From assembly GCA_013099015.1 (NCBI GenBank), contig CP039998.1:558001-622000 (forward strand): a stretch of 64,000 nt of DNA, given 5' to 3'. The translations under genes and the position numbers were made by a program. Positions 57,306 to 64,000 of the stretch are shown here, piece by piece. The DNA is from Candidatus Saccharibacteria bacterium oral taxon 488. GTDB taxonomy: Bacteria; Patescibacteriota; Saccharimonadia; Saccharimonadales; Saccharimonadaceae. Positions within the stretch are counted from its first letter, which is position 1; each line of letters begins with the position of its first letter. The notes under the pieces are model-generated. The model was not told where the DNA came from. It worked only from the letters and a program-made list of their open reading frames with translations, and made no database searches.

Positions 57306-58928
57306 CTAGATAACTCGATTGACTTCCTCAAGTGTCGTCTCGCCGCGCAAAGCCGCCAGCACGCCCGCCTGCAATAATGTCACCATGCCATGTTTCTTGG
57401 CTGTAGCCTCAATTGCTTCAGTGTGAACGTCGGCAATATCGCCACGTAGGAATTTCTGAATTTCCTCAGTCACCACCAGCTGTTCCATCACCGGGATACG
57501 CCCCTTGTAACCAAACGGTACCTCGTCGGTCGCCACGGGTCGCCACAGTTTAAACGTATCAAGATCAGGACAATCAACATGTGACGGTAGATCCCGCAAG
57601 ACTTCCTTTACCCAATTGCGTGTCGCCTCATCTGGCTCATATTCTTCCTTGCTCTCATCGTGTAGCCGCCGCACCAGCCGCTGAGCGATCAATAGTCGCA
57701 CCGCTGAGCTAAAGATTGGATTCTGCCCGATCATATCAATAATTCGACTAAATGCCGCTGACGTCGAGTTAGCATGAAAGCTTGACAGCACTAGATGCCC
57801 GGTAATCGACGCCTGAATTGCTGTCTTGGCAGTTTCCTGATCACGAATCTCACCAACCATCACCACGTCCGGGTCGAGGCGCAGCACGCTACGCAACCCA
57901 TCATCAAACCGCTGGCCAGCCGTCGTATCAATCGGGATCTGCGTAATGCCGGGAATGGTATTTTCTACTGGGTCTTCCAGTGTAATCACTTTACGATCCG
58001 GCGTATTGAGCGCATTGAGAATGCTGTACAAAGTCGTTGACTTACCCGAACCGGTTGGCCCAACTAACAGCACCAGGCCACGCGGATGAGAAATAATCTC
58101 ATCAATTTGCGCCCGTTCAGCTGCACCGATACTGAGCAAGTCTAGGTTCAGCATCGAGGTGTCAAAATTAAATAAGCGCAGCACTACGTCTTGACCATAC
58201 ATGGTTGGCACTGCTTCGACACGGAGGTTAAGGAGGTGTGATACCCCGTCACGATGGATTTCTTGCTGCATGTGCCCCGACTGCGGCTCATTGGACGCCG
58301 TCGAAATATTTGCTCGCGAAGCCAGTGCCGCCATGATAACTCGATAACGATCACGGCCCAGCTCCGCCACCGAGTGCAGCGCGCCATCAACGCGCATCCG
58401 CACCCGAATGGTGTCGCGCTGATTCTCAATATGAATATCCGAAGCATTCAGCCGATCCGCCTGATCAATCAAGTAGTTAAACACGTCGTTTGTGCCGACG
58501 GTCGCCAATGTTTGGCTGACCTGCTGGAGGGTGTCACTGTCGCCCTCTTTGGCGATTTCGATATTATCATAAATCACTTTCTTTGGCGGATCAAACCGCA
58601 GCATTAACGACCGAAAGCCCGAGGCTGATATCAGGAAGAATTTAGCAATGATGCCCTGCTCGCGGTAGTTATTAGTCATCGTCGCTACTAATGATTGTGG
58701 CGTCTGTGACGTAATGCCAAATCGATATGACTGCTCGTCAGGGTTTATCGCCAGTGGCACAACGTGTCCATTATACATCTCTTCAATCGTCAAAATATCA
58801 CGAATCAGCGGAATTGTTTGTTCAAACTCGCGAGCATCCAGATATTGTAGGCCTAAAATCGCCGCTCGTTTCCGGGTTGCGTCTTCATCTTGATCGCGAC
58901 GTTGTTGTTGAATTCGATCTTCATCCAT
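57306..58928 (-). CDS. Type IV pilus assembly ATPase (PilB/GspE-like)
   Basis: 540-residue secretion ATPase that powers pilus extension. An N-terminal region of about 150 residues is followed by ASDIHIENQRDTIRVRMRVD, Walker A VGPTGSGKSTTLYSIL, the Asp box ITLEDPVENTIPGITQ, Walker B RLDPDVVMVGEIRDQETA and the His box SFHANSTSAAFSRI. The tetra-Cys zinc site of classic PilB is absent. The start ATG 58928 lies seven bases after a TATAAT box. With the pilins at 23698 and 37984 it supports a functional pilus. Confidence 0.95.
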   Translation of the reverse strand: MDEDRIQQQRRDQDEDATRKRAAILGLQYLDAREFEQTIPLIRDILTIEEMYNGHVVPLAINPDEQSYRFGITSQTPQSLVATMTNNYREQGIIAKFFLISASGFRSLMLRFDPPKKVIYDNIEIAKEGDSDTLQQVSQTLATVGTNDVFNYLIDQADRLNASDIHIENQRDTIRVRMRVDGALHSVAELGRDRYRVIMAALASRANISTASNEPQSGHMQQEIHRDGVSHLLNLRVEAVPTMYGQDVVLRLFNFDTSMLNLDLLSIGAAERAQIDEIISHPRGLVLLVGPTGSGKSTTLYSILNALNTPDRKVITLEDPVENTIPGITQIPIDTTAGQRFDDGLRSVLRLDPDVVMVGEIRDQETAKTAIQASITGHLVLSSFHANSTSAAFSRIIDMIGQNPIFSSAVRLLIAQRLVRRLHDESKEEYEPDEATRNWVKEVLRDLPSHVDCPDLDTFKLWRPVATDEVPFGYKGRIPVMEQLVVTEEIQKFLRGDIADVHTEAIEATAKKHGMVTLLQAGVLAALRGETTLEEVNRVI

Positions 58929-58935
58929 CAACCTT

Positions 58936-58941
58936 ATTATA
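58936..58941 (-). promoter_or_regulatory. -10 box of pilB, leaderless arrangement
   Basis: TGCTATAAT on the minus strand, ending seven bases before ATG 58928; this excludes the upstream TTG. Confidence 0.55.
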
Positions 58942-58968
58942 GCAAAAAGCTTATCCTTGGGCGAGTGC

Positions 58969-58974
58969 TATAAT
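58969..58974 (+). promoter_or_regulatory. -10 box of the SpoU methyltransferase gene
   Basis: TGCTATAAT on the plus strand, ending six bases before the ATG at 58981. Confidence 0.6.
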
Positions 58975-58980
58975 GATATC

Positions 58981-59514
58981 ATGCCAGAAATTACCCTCCT
59001 CGTGCACAATATTCGCTCGACGTACAATGTCGGTGCAATTATGAGAACAGCCGAAGGCTTTGGCGTCAGACAGATTATCTTTAGCGGCTATACGCCGTAC
59101 CCCGATTTACGATTAGCCGACCCCCGGTCTATCGACCCAAGGCTGCCGCACATTACCGAAAAGTTAACCGCCCAGATTCACAAGACTGCACTGGGCGCAG
59201 AAACAATGCTGCCCTTTAGCTACGTAGCCGATATTCGTCAGTGGCTGGCAGAGAATGCCAACAGGGAACGCTTACCCGTGATTGCCCTAGAGCAGTCAGC
59301 GTCGAGTACAGAGCTCAATACGTTTCGGCCACCAGCCCGCTTTGCCCTACTCCTCGGCGAGGAGGTCCATGGCATTGAGCCGGACATTCTAGCGCGGTGC
59401 GATCACATCGTCGAAATCCCCATGCGGGGTGCCAAGGAGTCATTTAATGTCTCAGTCGCGGCCGGTATCGCACTCTACGGCCTCTGTTTTTCGCTAAATA
59501 TAACCCCGGGCTAG
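58981..59514 (+). CDS. SpoU/TrmH-family RNA 2'-O-methyltransferase
   Basis: Methylates a ribose 2'-OH in tRNA or rRNA using S-adenosylmethionine. 177 residues from MPEITLLVHNIRSTYNVGAI; the N-R-x-x-x-N-x-G motif 1 of SPOUT enzymes is NIRSTYNVGAIMRTAEGFG. Motifs 2 and 3, FALLLGEEVHGIEPDIL and VEIPMRGAKESFNVSVAAGI, form the trefoil knot. It lacks an N-terminal substrate-binding domain, so it is the short TrmL/TrmH-like type. Convergent with the next gene, overlapping by four bases. Confidence 0.93.
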   Translation: MPEITLLVHNIRSTYNVGAIMRTAEGFGVRQIIFSGYTPYPDLRLADPRSIDPRLPHITEKLTAQIHKTALGAETMLPFSYVADIRQWLAENANRERLPVIALEQSASSTELNTFRPPARFALLLGEEVHGIEPDILARCDHIVEIPMRGAKESFNVSVAAGIALYGLCFSLNITPG

Positions 59515-59843
59515 ATCATAATCCCTACGGGCGTAAATGATGTCACAATTGCCATTAAAATCAGCGTCACGTACCAAATCTTGCGATTAAATTGATACTT
59601 CTCGACCGACACCACTAAAAGCAGGCCGACAATCAGTCCAACCGGCAGCGCCTGGATCGCTACCACGCCCAGCTCGATCGGCTGCTTCAGTCGCAACCAC
59701 AATGCCGCCAGTACGACACACACCACCAACTTTACGAAAAAGGTGCTGTCATTTTCATACAGCCGCTCCCGACCTTTGCGGTTGGTAATGCTACTTGCCT
59801 TCGAGCGATTACGAGCGTACGTTCGCGATTTTTGTTTTGCCAT
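59511..59843 (-). CDS. Small membrane protein, unknown function
   Basis: 110 residues from MAKQKSRTYARNRSKA. A strongly basic N-terminal tail of about 30 residues is followed by three helices (about residues 34-47, 55-75 and 85-107): FFVKLVVCVVLAALWL, ALPVGLIVGLLLVVSV and WYVTLILMAIVTSFTP. No family recognised. Isolated in its own small unit between convergent SpoU and a terminator. Confidence 0.7.
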   Translation of the reverse strand: MAKQKSRTYARNRSKASSITNRKGRERLYENDSTFFVKLVVCVVLAALWLRLKQPIELGVVAIQALPVGLIVGLLLVVSVEKYQFNRKIWYVTLILMAIVTSFTPVGIMI

Positions 59844-59883
59844 AAGCTTTTTTATCATATCATACCAGGCGCACCATAGCAAA

Positions 59884-59909
59884 GCAGCCCCGCATGAAAG
59901 CGAGGCTGC
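59884..59909 (-). terminator. Hairpin after the FG-GAP gene
   Basis: GCAGCCCCGC pairs with GCGAGGCTGC (one mismatch) around ATGAAA. The T-run on the minus strand is short (TTTG), so it is a moderate terminator. Confidence 0.5.
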
Positions 59910-59935
59910 CCTAAGTTTAGGTTACGAGAAATAAA

Positions 59936-60832
59936 TTACCACATATTTGTCAGGTGGACCGACTTAAATCCATTCCAACCGTGACCAACTTCTGCTGAAC
60001 CACTACTAAACGGCCAATTCATATTACCACTATTTGTATATTGCAGCAACCGTCCGTCTTTCGTCCGACCGACAATATCCGCCAGGCCATCAGTATTCAT
60101 ATCACCGAGCATAATGGTATCAAACCCGTTCCAGCCATGACCGATTTGACGACCGCTCTCGAACATTGTCATCTTGTTGTCGCGTCCACGATTGAGATAT
60201 GCCCACATCGTACCGTCCTGGCGTACTGCGACGATATCATCATAACCATCACCATTCAAATCACCAGCAACAATCGATCGAACATTATTCCAACCGTGAC
60301 CGATTTGACGGGCTTCATCTGACACGAAATCATATGTCCCTTCAAGCTTCTTGTAGCGCAGATAGACCTTGCCTGCCATCAAGTTACCGTTAGCGTCGAC
60401 ATAAACATGTGAGACTGGGCTATCCTTACCGTTCAATTTAGCAAATACCGCGCCACCACGATGGTCGATGTCGCTCGCAACTGGCTTGTCAGCAAATGGC
60501 GTCGTTGCTGAGCCATTGTTACGGAATACTTGAGCCTTTTGATTCTTTGAATAGGCAACGATATCCGGACGACCATCGCCATCCATGTCAGCAAATGTAA
60601 TGTTTGTGTATTTGTTAAAGCCCTGCCCGATCTTTGTTGAGCCGCCACTAAATGGCCAACCCGGGATAGCATTGTTCTGATATAGCCACAACGAGCCATC
60701 TTTGCTCAGGCCAACTGCGTCGCTGAAGACAACACCCTCGGTAGCATTCGCAACTGGTGCGCCACTCAGCACCAAGCCAAACACCGTCGCCGACAGCCCA
60801 AGCGCCGTTACCGTTTTCTTTAGTATTCCCAT
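59936..60832 (-). CDS. Secreted FG-GAP/VCBS repeat protein
   Basis: 298 residues. The signal peptide covers about residues 1-30 (TVTALGLSATVFGLVLSGAP, cleavage after VANA). The rest is a set of about five propeller-like repeats with the pattern G-x-G-W-N-x-x-x-x-I-x-x-x-D-x-N-x-D-G-x-x-D-I, visible as FADMDGDGRPDIVAYSKNQ, VAGDLNGDGYDDIVAVRQDG and MLGDMNTDGLADIVGRTKDG; the D-x-D-G-x-x-D loops bind calcium. It is probably an extracellular adhesion or carbohydrate-binding protein. It has a GGAGGG ribosome-binding site. The ATG at 60850 is a less likely start. Confidence 0.9.
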   Translation of the reverse strand: MGILKKTVTALGLSATVFGLVLSGAPVANATEGVVFSDAVGLSKDGSLWLYQNNAIPGWPFSGGSTKIGQGFNKYTNITFADMDGDGRPDIVAYSKNQKAQVFRNNGSATTPFADKPVASDIDHRGGAVFAKLNGKDSPVSHVYVDANGNLMAGKVYLRYKKLEGTYDFVSDEARQIGHGWNNVRSIVAGDLNGDGYDDIVAVRQDGTMWAYLNRGRDNKMTMFESGRQIGHGWNGFDTIMLGDMNTDGLADIVGRTKDGRLLQYTNSGNMNWPFSSGSAEVGHGWNGFKSVHLTNMW

Positions 60833-60904
60833 ACGTCCCTCCACCGTCATAGACGGTATTTATTTAGTACACTCCTACCGTACTACGTTTTCTAAATAAA
60901 AGCA

Positions 60905-60931
60905 ATCCCGCTTGTGATTATCAAGCGGGAT
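60905..60931 (-). terminator. Rho-independent terminator after rpsJ
   Basis: ATCCCGCTTG pairs perfectly with CAAGCGGGAT around a 7-base loop, followed by GCTTTTATTT on the minus strand. Confidence 0.7.
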
Positions 60932-60964
60932 CGTGGTAAATTCTACTGTAGGATTAGCAACCAA

Positions 60965-61282
60965 TTACATCCGAATCTCGGCGTCAACACCAGCCGGTAA
61001 GCTCAGATTCTGCAGGCTATCAATCGTTTTTGGCGTGGCATTGGTAATGTCAATGAGGCGCTTATGGGTGCGCATCTCATAACTCTCGCCGCCCATTTTA
61101 TAGACGTGCGGGCTTTTTACCACCGTGTAGGTACTGCGACGAGTCGGCAGCGGCACAGGGCCGGCCACGCTCGCGCCGGTGCGAATTGCCGTATCAATAA
61201 TTTGTTTTGCTGACTGGTCGATGACTTTATGGTCGTACGCTTTCAGGCGAATACGAATCTTGATACCAGTGTCTTGAGCCAT
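60965..61282 (-). CDS. rpsJ: 30S ribosomal protein S10
   Basis: S10 (NusE) is a small-subunit protein and antitermination factor partner of NusB. 105 residues from [20 protein letters not shown], with [20 protein letters not shown] and [20 protein letters not shown] diagnostic. The AAAGGAGG ribosome-binding site fixes this start. Unusually, the next genes of the S10 operon (rplC and so on) are not downstream; a terminator and a secreted-protein gene follow. Confidence 0.97.
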   Translation of the reverse strand: MAQDTGIKIRIRLKAYDHKVIDQSAKQIIDTAIRTGASVAGPVPLPTRRSTYTVVKSPHVYKMGGESYEMRTHKRLIDITNATPKTIDSLQNLSLPAGVDAEIRM

Positions 61283-61302
61283 AGCTCCTCCTTTATGTGC
61301 GA

Positions 61303-61355
61303 CTCCGTAACCTCTGCTCACGTCCGTGCCTCGCGGATGGCCGAGTTCTCGGAGT
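61303..61355 (-). promoter_or_regulatory. Structured leader of rpsJ
   Basis: CTCCG (61304-61308) pairs with CGGAG (61350-61354) to close a GC-rich region upstream of the ribosome-binding site. This could be an autoregulatory leader. Not matched to a known family. Confidence 0.3.
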
Positions 61356-61400
61356 AAATTAATACTGTTTGGCGATTATATCACAATACCTGAAGTATGG

Positions 61401-62015
61401 CTAGTCAAGAACTACCGGATTTGCTGCCACCCACTGACGCCACTGCGCGACATCTTCAATCGGCGGTCGATAACCCATAGCTTCACCCAACCGGCTCGCC
61501 GCCAAAATACAGGCTGCAATATAGTCGGCACTAGCTTCGTGGTCAGACCGGACATATTCTTGGTATTGCTCACTAGTATAGTCCACCGGCAGAGGTACGA
61601 TGGTATTATCTATCTCACCAAAAACCTGCATTATCTTTTCGTCAAGCTGGATTACGTGCCCTAACTCATGACAAAACGCTATCAACCCGACGATTTGACG
61701 ACCTATTTCTGCATCCTCAAGTCGCTCACGCGGCACACCCAGTCGAGACGACATCCGTGCTATAAGATTCGGACTAGACAGCGTCTCCCTTGTACCGATG
61801 ACAATCATTGGAATTTTCTCACCATTCCGTGTTTCACCCTCACCACCCCTGAAGTCACCACTGTTCTCATCAATAACAATTTGCATCTCCTCTAGTGTCC
61901 GAGCCGGAAACAAATTCAAGGCGGTCTCGTAAATATCACCTGCTAGCGAATTAATATACTCACCAAGTGTTTCAACTTTTAATTTTTGCGCTTTTTTGTG
62001 CAACAACTCTTCCAT
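61401..62015 (-). CDS. Predicted HExxH metallopeptidase-like protein
   Basis: 204 residues, not in a recognised named family. IAFCHELGHVIQLDEKIMQ carries HELGH, the zinc motif, and SDHEASADYIAACILAASR provides a Glu for the third ligand about 45 residues later, giving a gluzincin-like site as in ImmA/IrrE or peptidase-like domains. No signal peptide or membrane helix is seen, so it is probably cytosolic. It lies between ldh and rpsJ. Substrate unknown. Confidence 0.75.
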   Translation of the reverse strand: MEELLHKKAQKLKVETLGEYINSLAGDIYETALNLFPARTLEEMQIVIDENSGDFRGGEGETRNGEKIPMIVIGTRETLSSPNLIARMSSRLGVPRERLEDAEIGRQIVGLIAFCHELGHVIQLDEKIMQVFGEIDNTIVPLPVDYTSEQYQEYVRSDHEASADYIAACILAASRLGEAMGYRPPIEDVAQWRQWVAANPVVLD

Positions 62016-62056
62016 AATAATCTAACTGTAACATATAATATTTATTCCGTCAAACA

Positions 62057-62983
62057 TCACTCTAAACTACGAATTGCTTCTGCCACCACTTTGGCCGAAT
62101 GACGCAGTGCCGCCTGTTCGCGCTCATTAAGCGGATACCCAGTCAAGATCTTCACACCATCCGCACAAATCGTTGATGGCAGGCCGAGCACTACATCGTG
62201 CAGCCCATACTCGCCCTCAACCAGTGAGCAGACTGGATAGACCGAGCGTGACGACGAGCGTAGTGCCGAGACAATCTTGGAGATAACGAAACCAATTGCA
62301 TAATACGTCGACCGCTTGGTCTCGATTACCCGATACGCTCGCTGGCGAATTTGCTCCTCAATACCGTCGACCATCGCTGGCTTAAATCCCGGATAATCAG
62401 CGAGCGGCACCTCACCGACTTGCGCCGATTCGATTGTCGCAAATGATGAATCACCATGCTCCCCTAAAATATAGGCGTCAACCTCCCGACTATGCACATC
62501 TAGCTGATCCGCGATATATGATTTAAGCCGCGACGTGTCAAGCGTTGTCCCCGTGCCAAACACCCGACTCTTTGGCAGGCCCGATTCTTTCAGCGCCACA
62601 TACGTTAGTGCATCAACCGGATTTGACACCACAATGATATACGGGCGAGCACCGTTTCTCATAATATTTCTAACTGTCCCACGCATAATCTCAGCGTTCA
62701 CACCGAGCAGCTCCAGTCGCGTCTGCCCCGGTTGTTGCGGCGCACCGGCAGTAACGACCACGATATCATCAGTCTTGATATCATCATAATCGCCTGGCCG
62801 CACCACAACACACCGATCAATCCCCATCGCATCATTGATATCCGCCGCCTGCCCCCACGCCAAGTCAGGGTTGCGGTCGATCAGCACAATTTCCTCAACC
62901 ACGCTCCGTAGTGCGCAGGCGTATGCCGCTGTCGCACCGACCATACCGCCCGCACCGACGACCACCAACTTCTGTTTATTCAT
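62057..62983 (-). CDS. ldh: L-lactate dehydrogenase
   Basis: Reduces pyruvate to lactate, regenerating NAD+ for glycolysis. 308 residues. The Rossmann motif is VVGAGGMVGATAAYACAL; the active-site loop VTAGAPQQPGQTRLELLGVN has Gln at the position that distinguishes lactate from malate dehydrogenase; the catalytic His is in YILGEHGDSSFATIESAQVG. An AGGAGA ribosome-binding site precedes the ATG. It is a main fermentation outlet for the pyruvate made by pyk and malic enzyme. Confidence 0.95.
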   Translation of the reverse strand: MNKQKLVVVGAGGMVGATAAYACALRSVVEEIVLIDRNPDLAWGQAADINDAMGIDRCVVVRPGDYDDIKTDDIVVVTAGAPQQPGQTRLELLGVNAEIMRGTVRNIMRNGARPYIIVVSNPVDALTYVALKESGLPKSRVFGTGTTLDTSRLKSYIADQLDVHSREVDAYILGEHGDSSFATIESAQVGEVPLADYPGFKPAMVDGIEEQIRQRAYRVIETKRSTYYAIGFVISKIVSALRSSSRSVYPVCSLVEGEYGLHDVVLGLPSTICADGVKILTGYPLNEREQAALRHSAKVVAEAIRSLE

Positions 62984-63070
62984 GTTTGTCTCCTAATTTT
63001 TATTGCGATAACTTCTCTACTGTAACGCTATCTTGTTGTTTTGTCAAGATACTCATAGTAATATATCATT

Positions 63071-63099
63071 AAAAATCCCCCGGAAACCGGGGGATTTTT
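63071..63099 (-). terminator. Rho-independent terminator after tuf
   Basis: AAAAATCCCCCGG pairs perfectly with CCGGGGGATTTTT around AAA, a strong bidirectional terminator. Confidence 0.9.
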
Positions 63100-63116
63100 G
63101 GGTTGCAGTGTAAAGA

Positions 63117-64000
63117 CTATTTGTTAATCTTTGTTACCACACCAGCACCAACGGTACGGCCGCCTTCGCGGATAGCAAAGTTCAAACCTTGCTCCATAGC
63201 GATTGGCGCGAGCAACTTAACCTTGAAGGTTACGGTGTCGCCTGGCATGACCATTTCTTTGTCAGCTGGCAGCTCAACTTCACCAGTCACGTCAGTGGTG
63301 CGGAAGTAGAACTGTGGCTTGTAACCCTTGGAGAATGGAGTGTGGCGACCGCCTTCTTCCTTCTTCAAGATGTAAACCTCAGCCTCAAACTCGGTGTGCG
63401 GCGTAATGGTGCCTGGCTTTGCCAAGACCTGGCCACGCTCAATGTCAGTCCGCTCAATACCGCGTAGCAAGACACCAGCGTTGTCGCCTGCTTGACCCTG
63501 ATCCAGAGACTTCTTAAATGCCTCAATACCGGTCACCACTGATTTCTGAGTTGGGCGGATACCAACGATTTCAACCTCGTCGTTCAGCTTAACAACACCC
63601 TGCTCAATACGACCGGTTGCCACAGTACCGCGACCCTTGATTGAGAAGACGTCCTCAATTGGCATAATGAATGGCTTGTCCATGTCGCGTGGTGGCTCTG
63701 GGATGTAGTTATCCATCGCGTCAACCAGCTCCATGATAGCGTCTTCGTACTTCTCGTCGCCTTCTAGCGCCTTGAGAGCTGAACCCTTGATAATTGGAGC
63801 ATTCTCATCAAAGCCGTTCTTAGCAAGCAGCTCGCGAACTTCTTCTTCGATCAGCTCGACCATATCTGCGTCAGCCATGTCCATCTTGTTGAGGAAGACA
63901 ACGATCTTTGGCACGCCAACCTGCTTTGCTAGCAGCACGTGCTCGCGGGTTTGCGGCATTGGGCCGTCGGTTGCCGCAATCACTAGGATCGCGCCGTCAA
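63117..64000 (-). CDS. tuf: Elongation factor Tu, C-terminal part, cut by window edge
   Basis: Delivers aminoacyl-tRNA to the ribosome. The frame runs to the window edge; about 294 residues are visible and the N-terminal GTP-binding part with the P-loop lies outside. [40 protein letters not shown] (NKMD), [20 protein letters not shown] and the end [15 protein letters not shown] are diagnostic. A strong terminator follows. Confidence 0.98.
   Translation of the reverse strand, partial: DGAILVIAATDGPMPQTREHVLLAKQVGVPKIVVFLNKMDMADADMVELIEEEVRELLAKNGFDENAPIIKGSALKALEGDEKYEDAIMELVDAMDNYIPEPPRDMDKPFIMPIEDVFSIKGRGTVATGRIEQGVVKLNDEVEIVGIRPTQKSVVTGIEAFKKSLDQGQAGDNAGVLLRGIERTDIERGQVLAKPGTITPHTEFEAEVYILKKEEGGRHTPFSKGYKPQFYFRTTDVTGEVELPADKEMVMPGDTVTFKVKLLAPIAMEQGLNFAIREGGRTVGAGVVTKINK

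Noticed and set aside
1-64000. Alternative genetic code with UGA read as glycine, as in some other CPR groups
   Set aside because: TGA terminates several genes at expected positions, for instance the ABC ATPase (TGA within the ATGA overlap at 18685-18688) and the AbrB-type regulator; no in-frame TGA interrupts a conserved protein.
1-64000. CRISPR arrays, insertion sequences, prophage or integrase genes
   Set aside because: No regularly spaced direct repeats, transposase, integrase or phage structural motifs were seen. The holin-like gene at 23301 belongs to a widespread non-phage family.

Overview
The window looks like a piece of a Candidatus Saccharibacteria (TM7, Patescibacteria/CPR) chromosome. 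This is inferred from gene content and order and cannot be proven without a search. Pointers are a compact genome of roughly 50% GC with very short or overlapping gene junctions, many short membrane or secreted proteins of unknown family, a split transketolase, type IV pilus parts, a fermentative set of central enzymes (pyruvate kinase, lactate dehydrogenase, malic enzyme, phosphotransacetylase), and no amino-acid, nucleotide or cofactor biosynthesis. UGA is a normal stop (for example in the ATGA overlap at 18685-18688), so the UGA=Gly code of Gracilibacteria/Absconditabacteria is excluded.

Layout. 1-2680: pyk (cut by the left edge), then rpmF-nusB-Nudix-rnc, all minus. 2852-3316: an orphan plus-strand gene with its own strong promoter. 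3331-9043: leuS carrying a Nudix domain, a membrane protein and a Mur-ligase-like enzyme. 9236-10533: a GNAT gene and pta, divergent from a 20-bp shared promoter. 10541-17592: a minus-strand series lemA-htpX-membrane protein-ligA followed by five nucleotide-pool genes (a DUF4406-like gene, a MazG-like gene, two HAM1-type pyrophosphatases, a deoxyribosyltransferase-like gene). 17751-19434: an AbrB-type regulator plus ABC exporter operon. 19513-21226: three tRNA genes, an HD phosphohydrolase, a decayed hydrolase pseudogene and an AT-rich membrane gene. 21252-27233: SBP-secG-holin-like-pilin-uvrC-hypothetical-HD. 27312-28730: a ThrE-type exporter. 28745-32512: dnaE. 32568-37951: the gatC-gatA-X-gatB-Nudix-galU-X operon. 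37984-42677: a pseudopilin/beta-propeller protein, its membrane partner, and uvrB. 42765-43451: a LOG-family gene. 43469-49170: a carbohydrate block (rpiB, rpe, split transketolase, class II aldolase, PfkB kinase). 49234-52457: a secreted HNH nuclease and an M1 aminopeptidase, divergent. 52591-55277: a lipoprotein, an RNase HII-YraN fusion, a VanZ-like protein and rplS. 55462-58928: a thioredoxin-like protein, malic enzyme and pilB. 58981-64000: a SpoU methyltransferase, small membrane and secreted proteins, rpsJ, a metallopeptidase, ldh and tuf (cut by the right edge). No gene-free stretch reaches 300 bases.

The metabolic genes outline sugar catabolism by the non-oxidative pentose phosphate pathway and lower glycolysis to pyruvate, lactate and acetyl-phosphate. 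The secreted nuclease, aminopeptidase, anchored peptide-binding protein and nucleotide-pool enzymes fit a host-dependent scavenger.

Three observations stand out. (1) A 133-bp palindromic repeat lies in frame inside two protein genes, leuS (3817-3949) and the rnhB-yraN fusion (53481-53613). It is in opposite orientation relative to the two genes, and its outer arms differ in sequence but still pair. It resembles Rickettsia palindromic elements in behaviour. (2) At least 21 genes have a -10 hexamer ending exactly 6 or 7 nt before the start codon, which predicts widespread leaderless mRNA. Three divergent pairs share one 20-21 bp bidirectional promoter. (3) Leucyl-tRNA synthetase carries a Nudix domain inserted in its editing domain.
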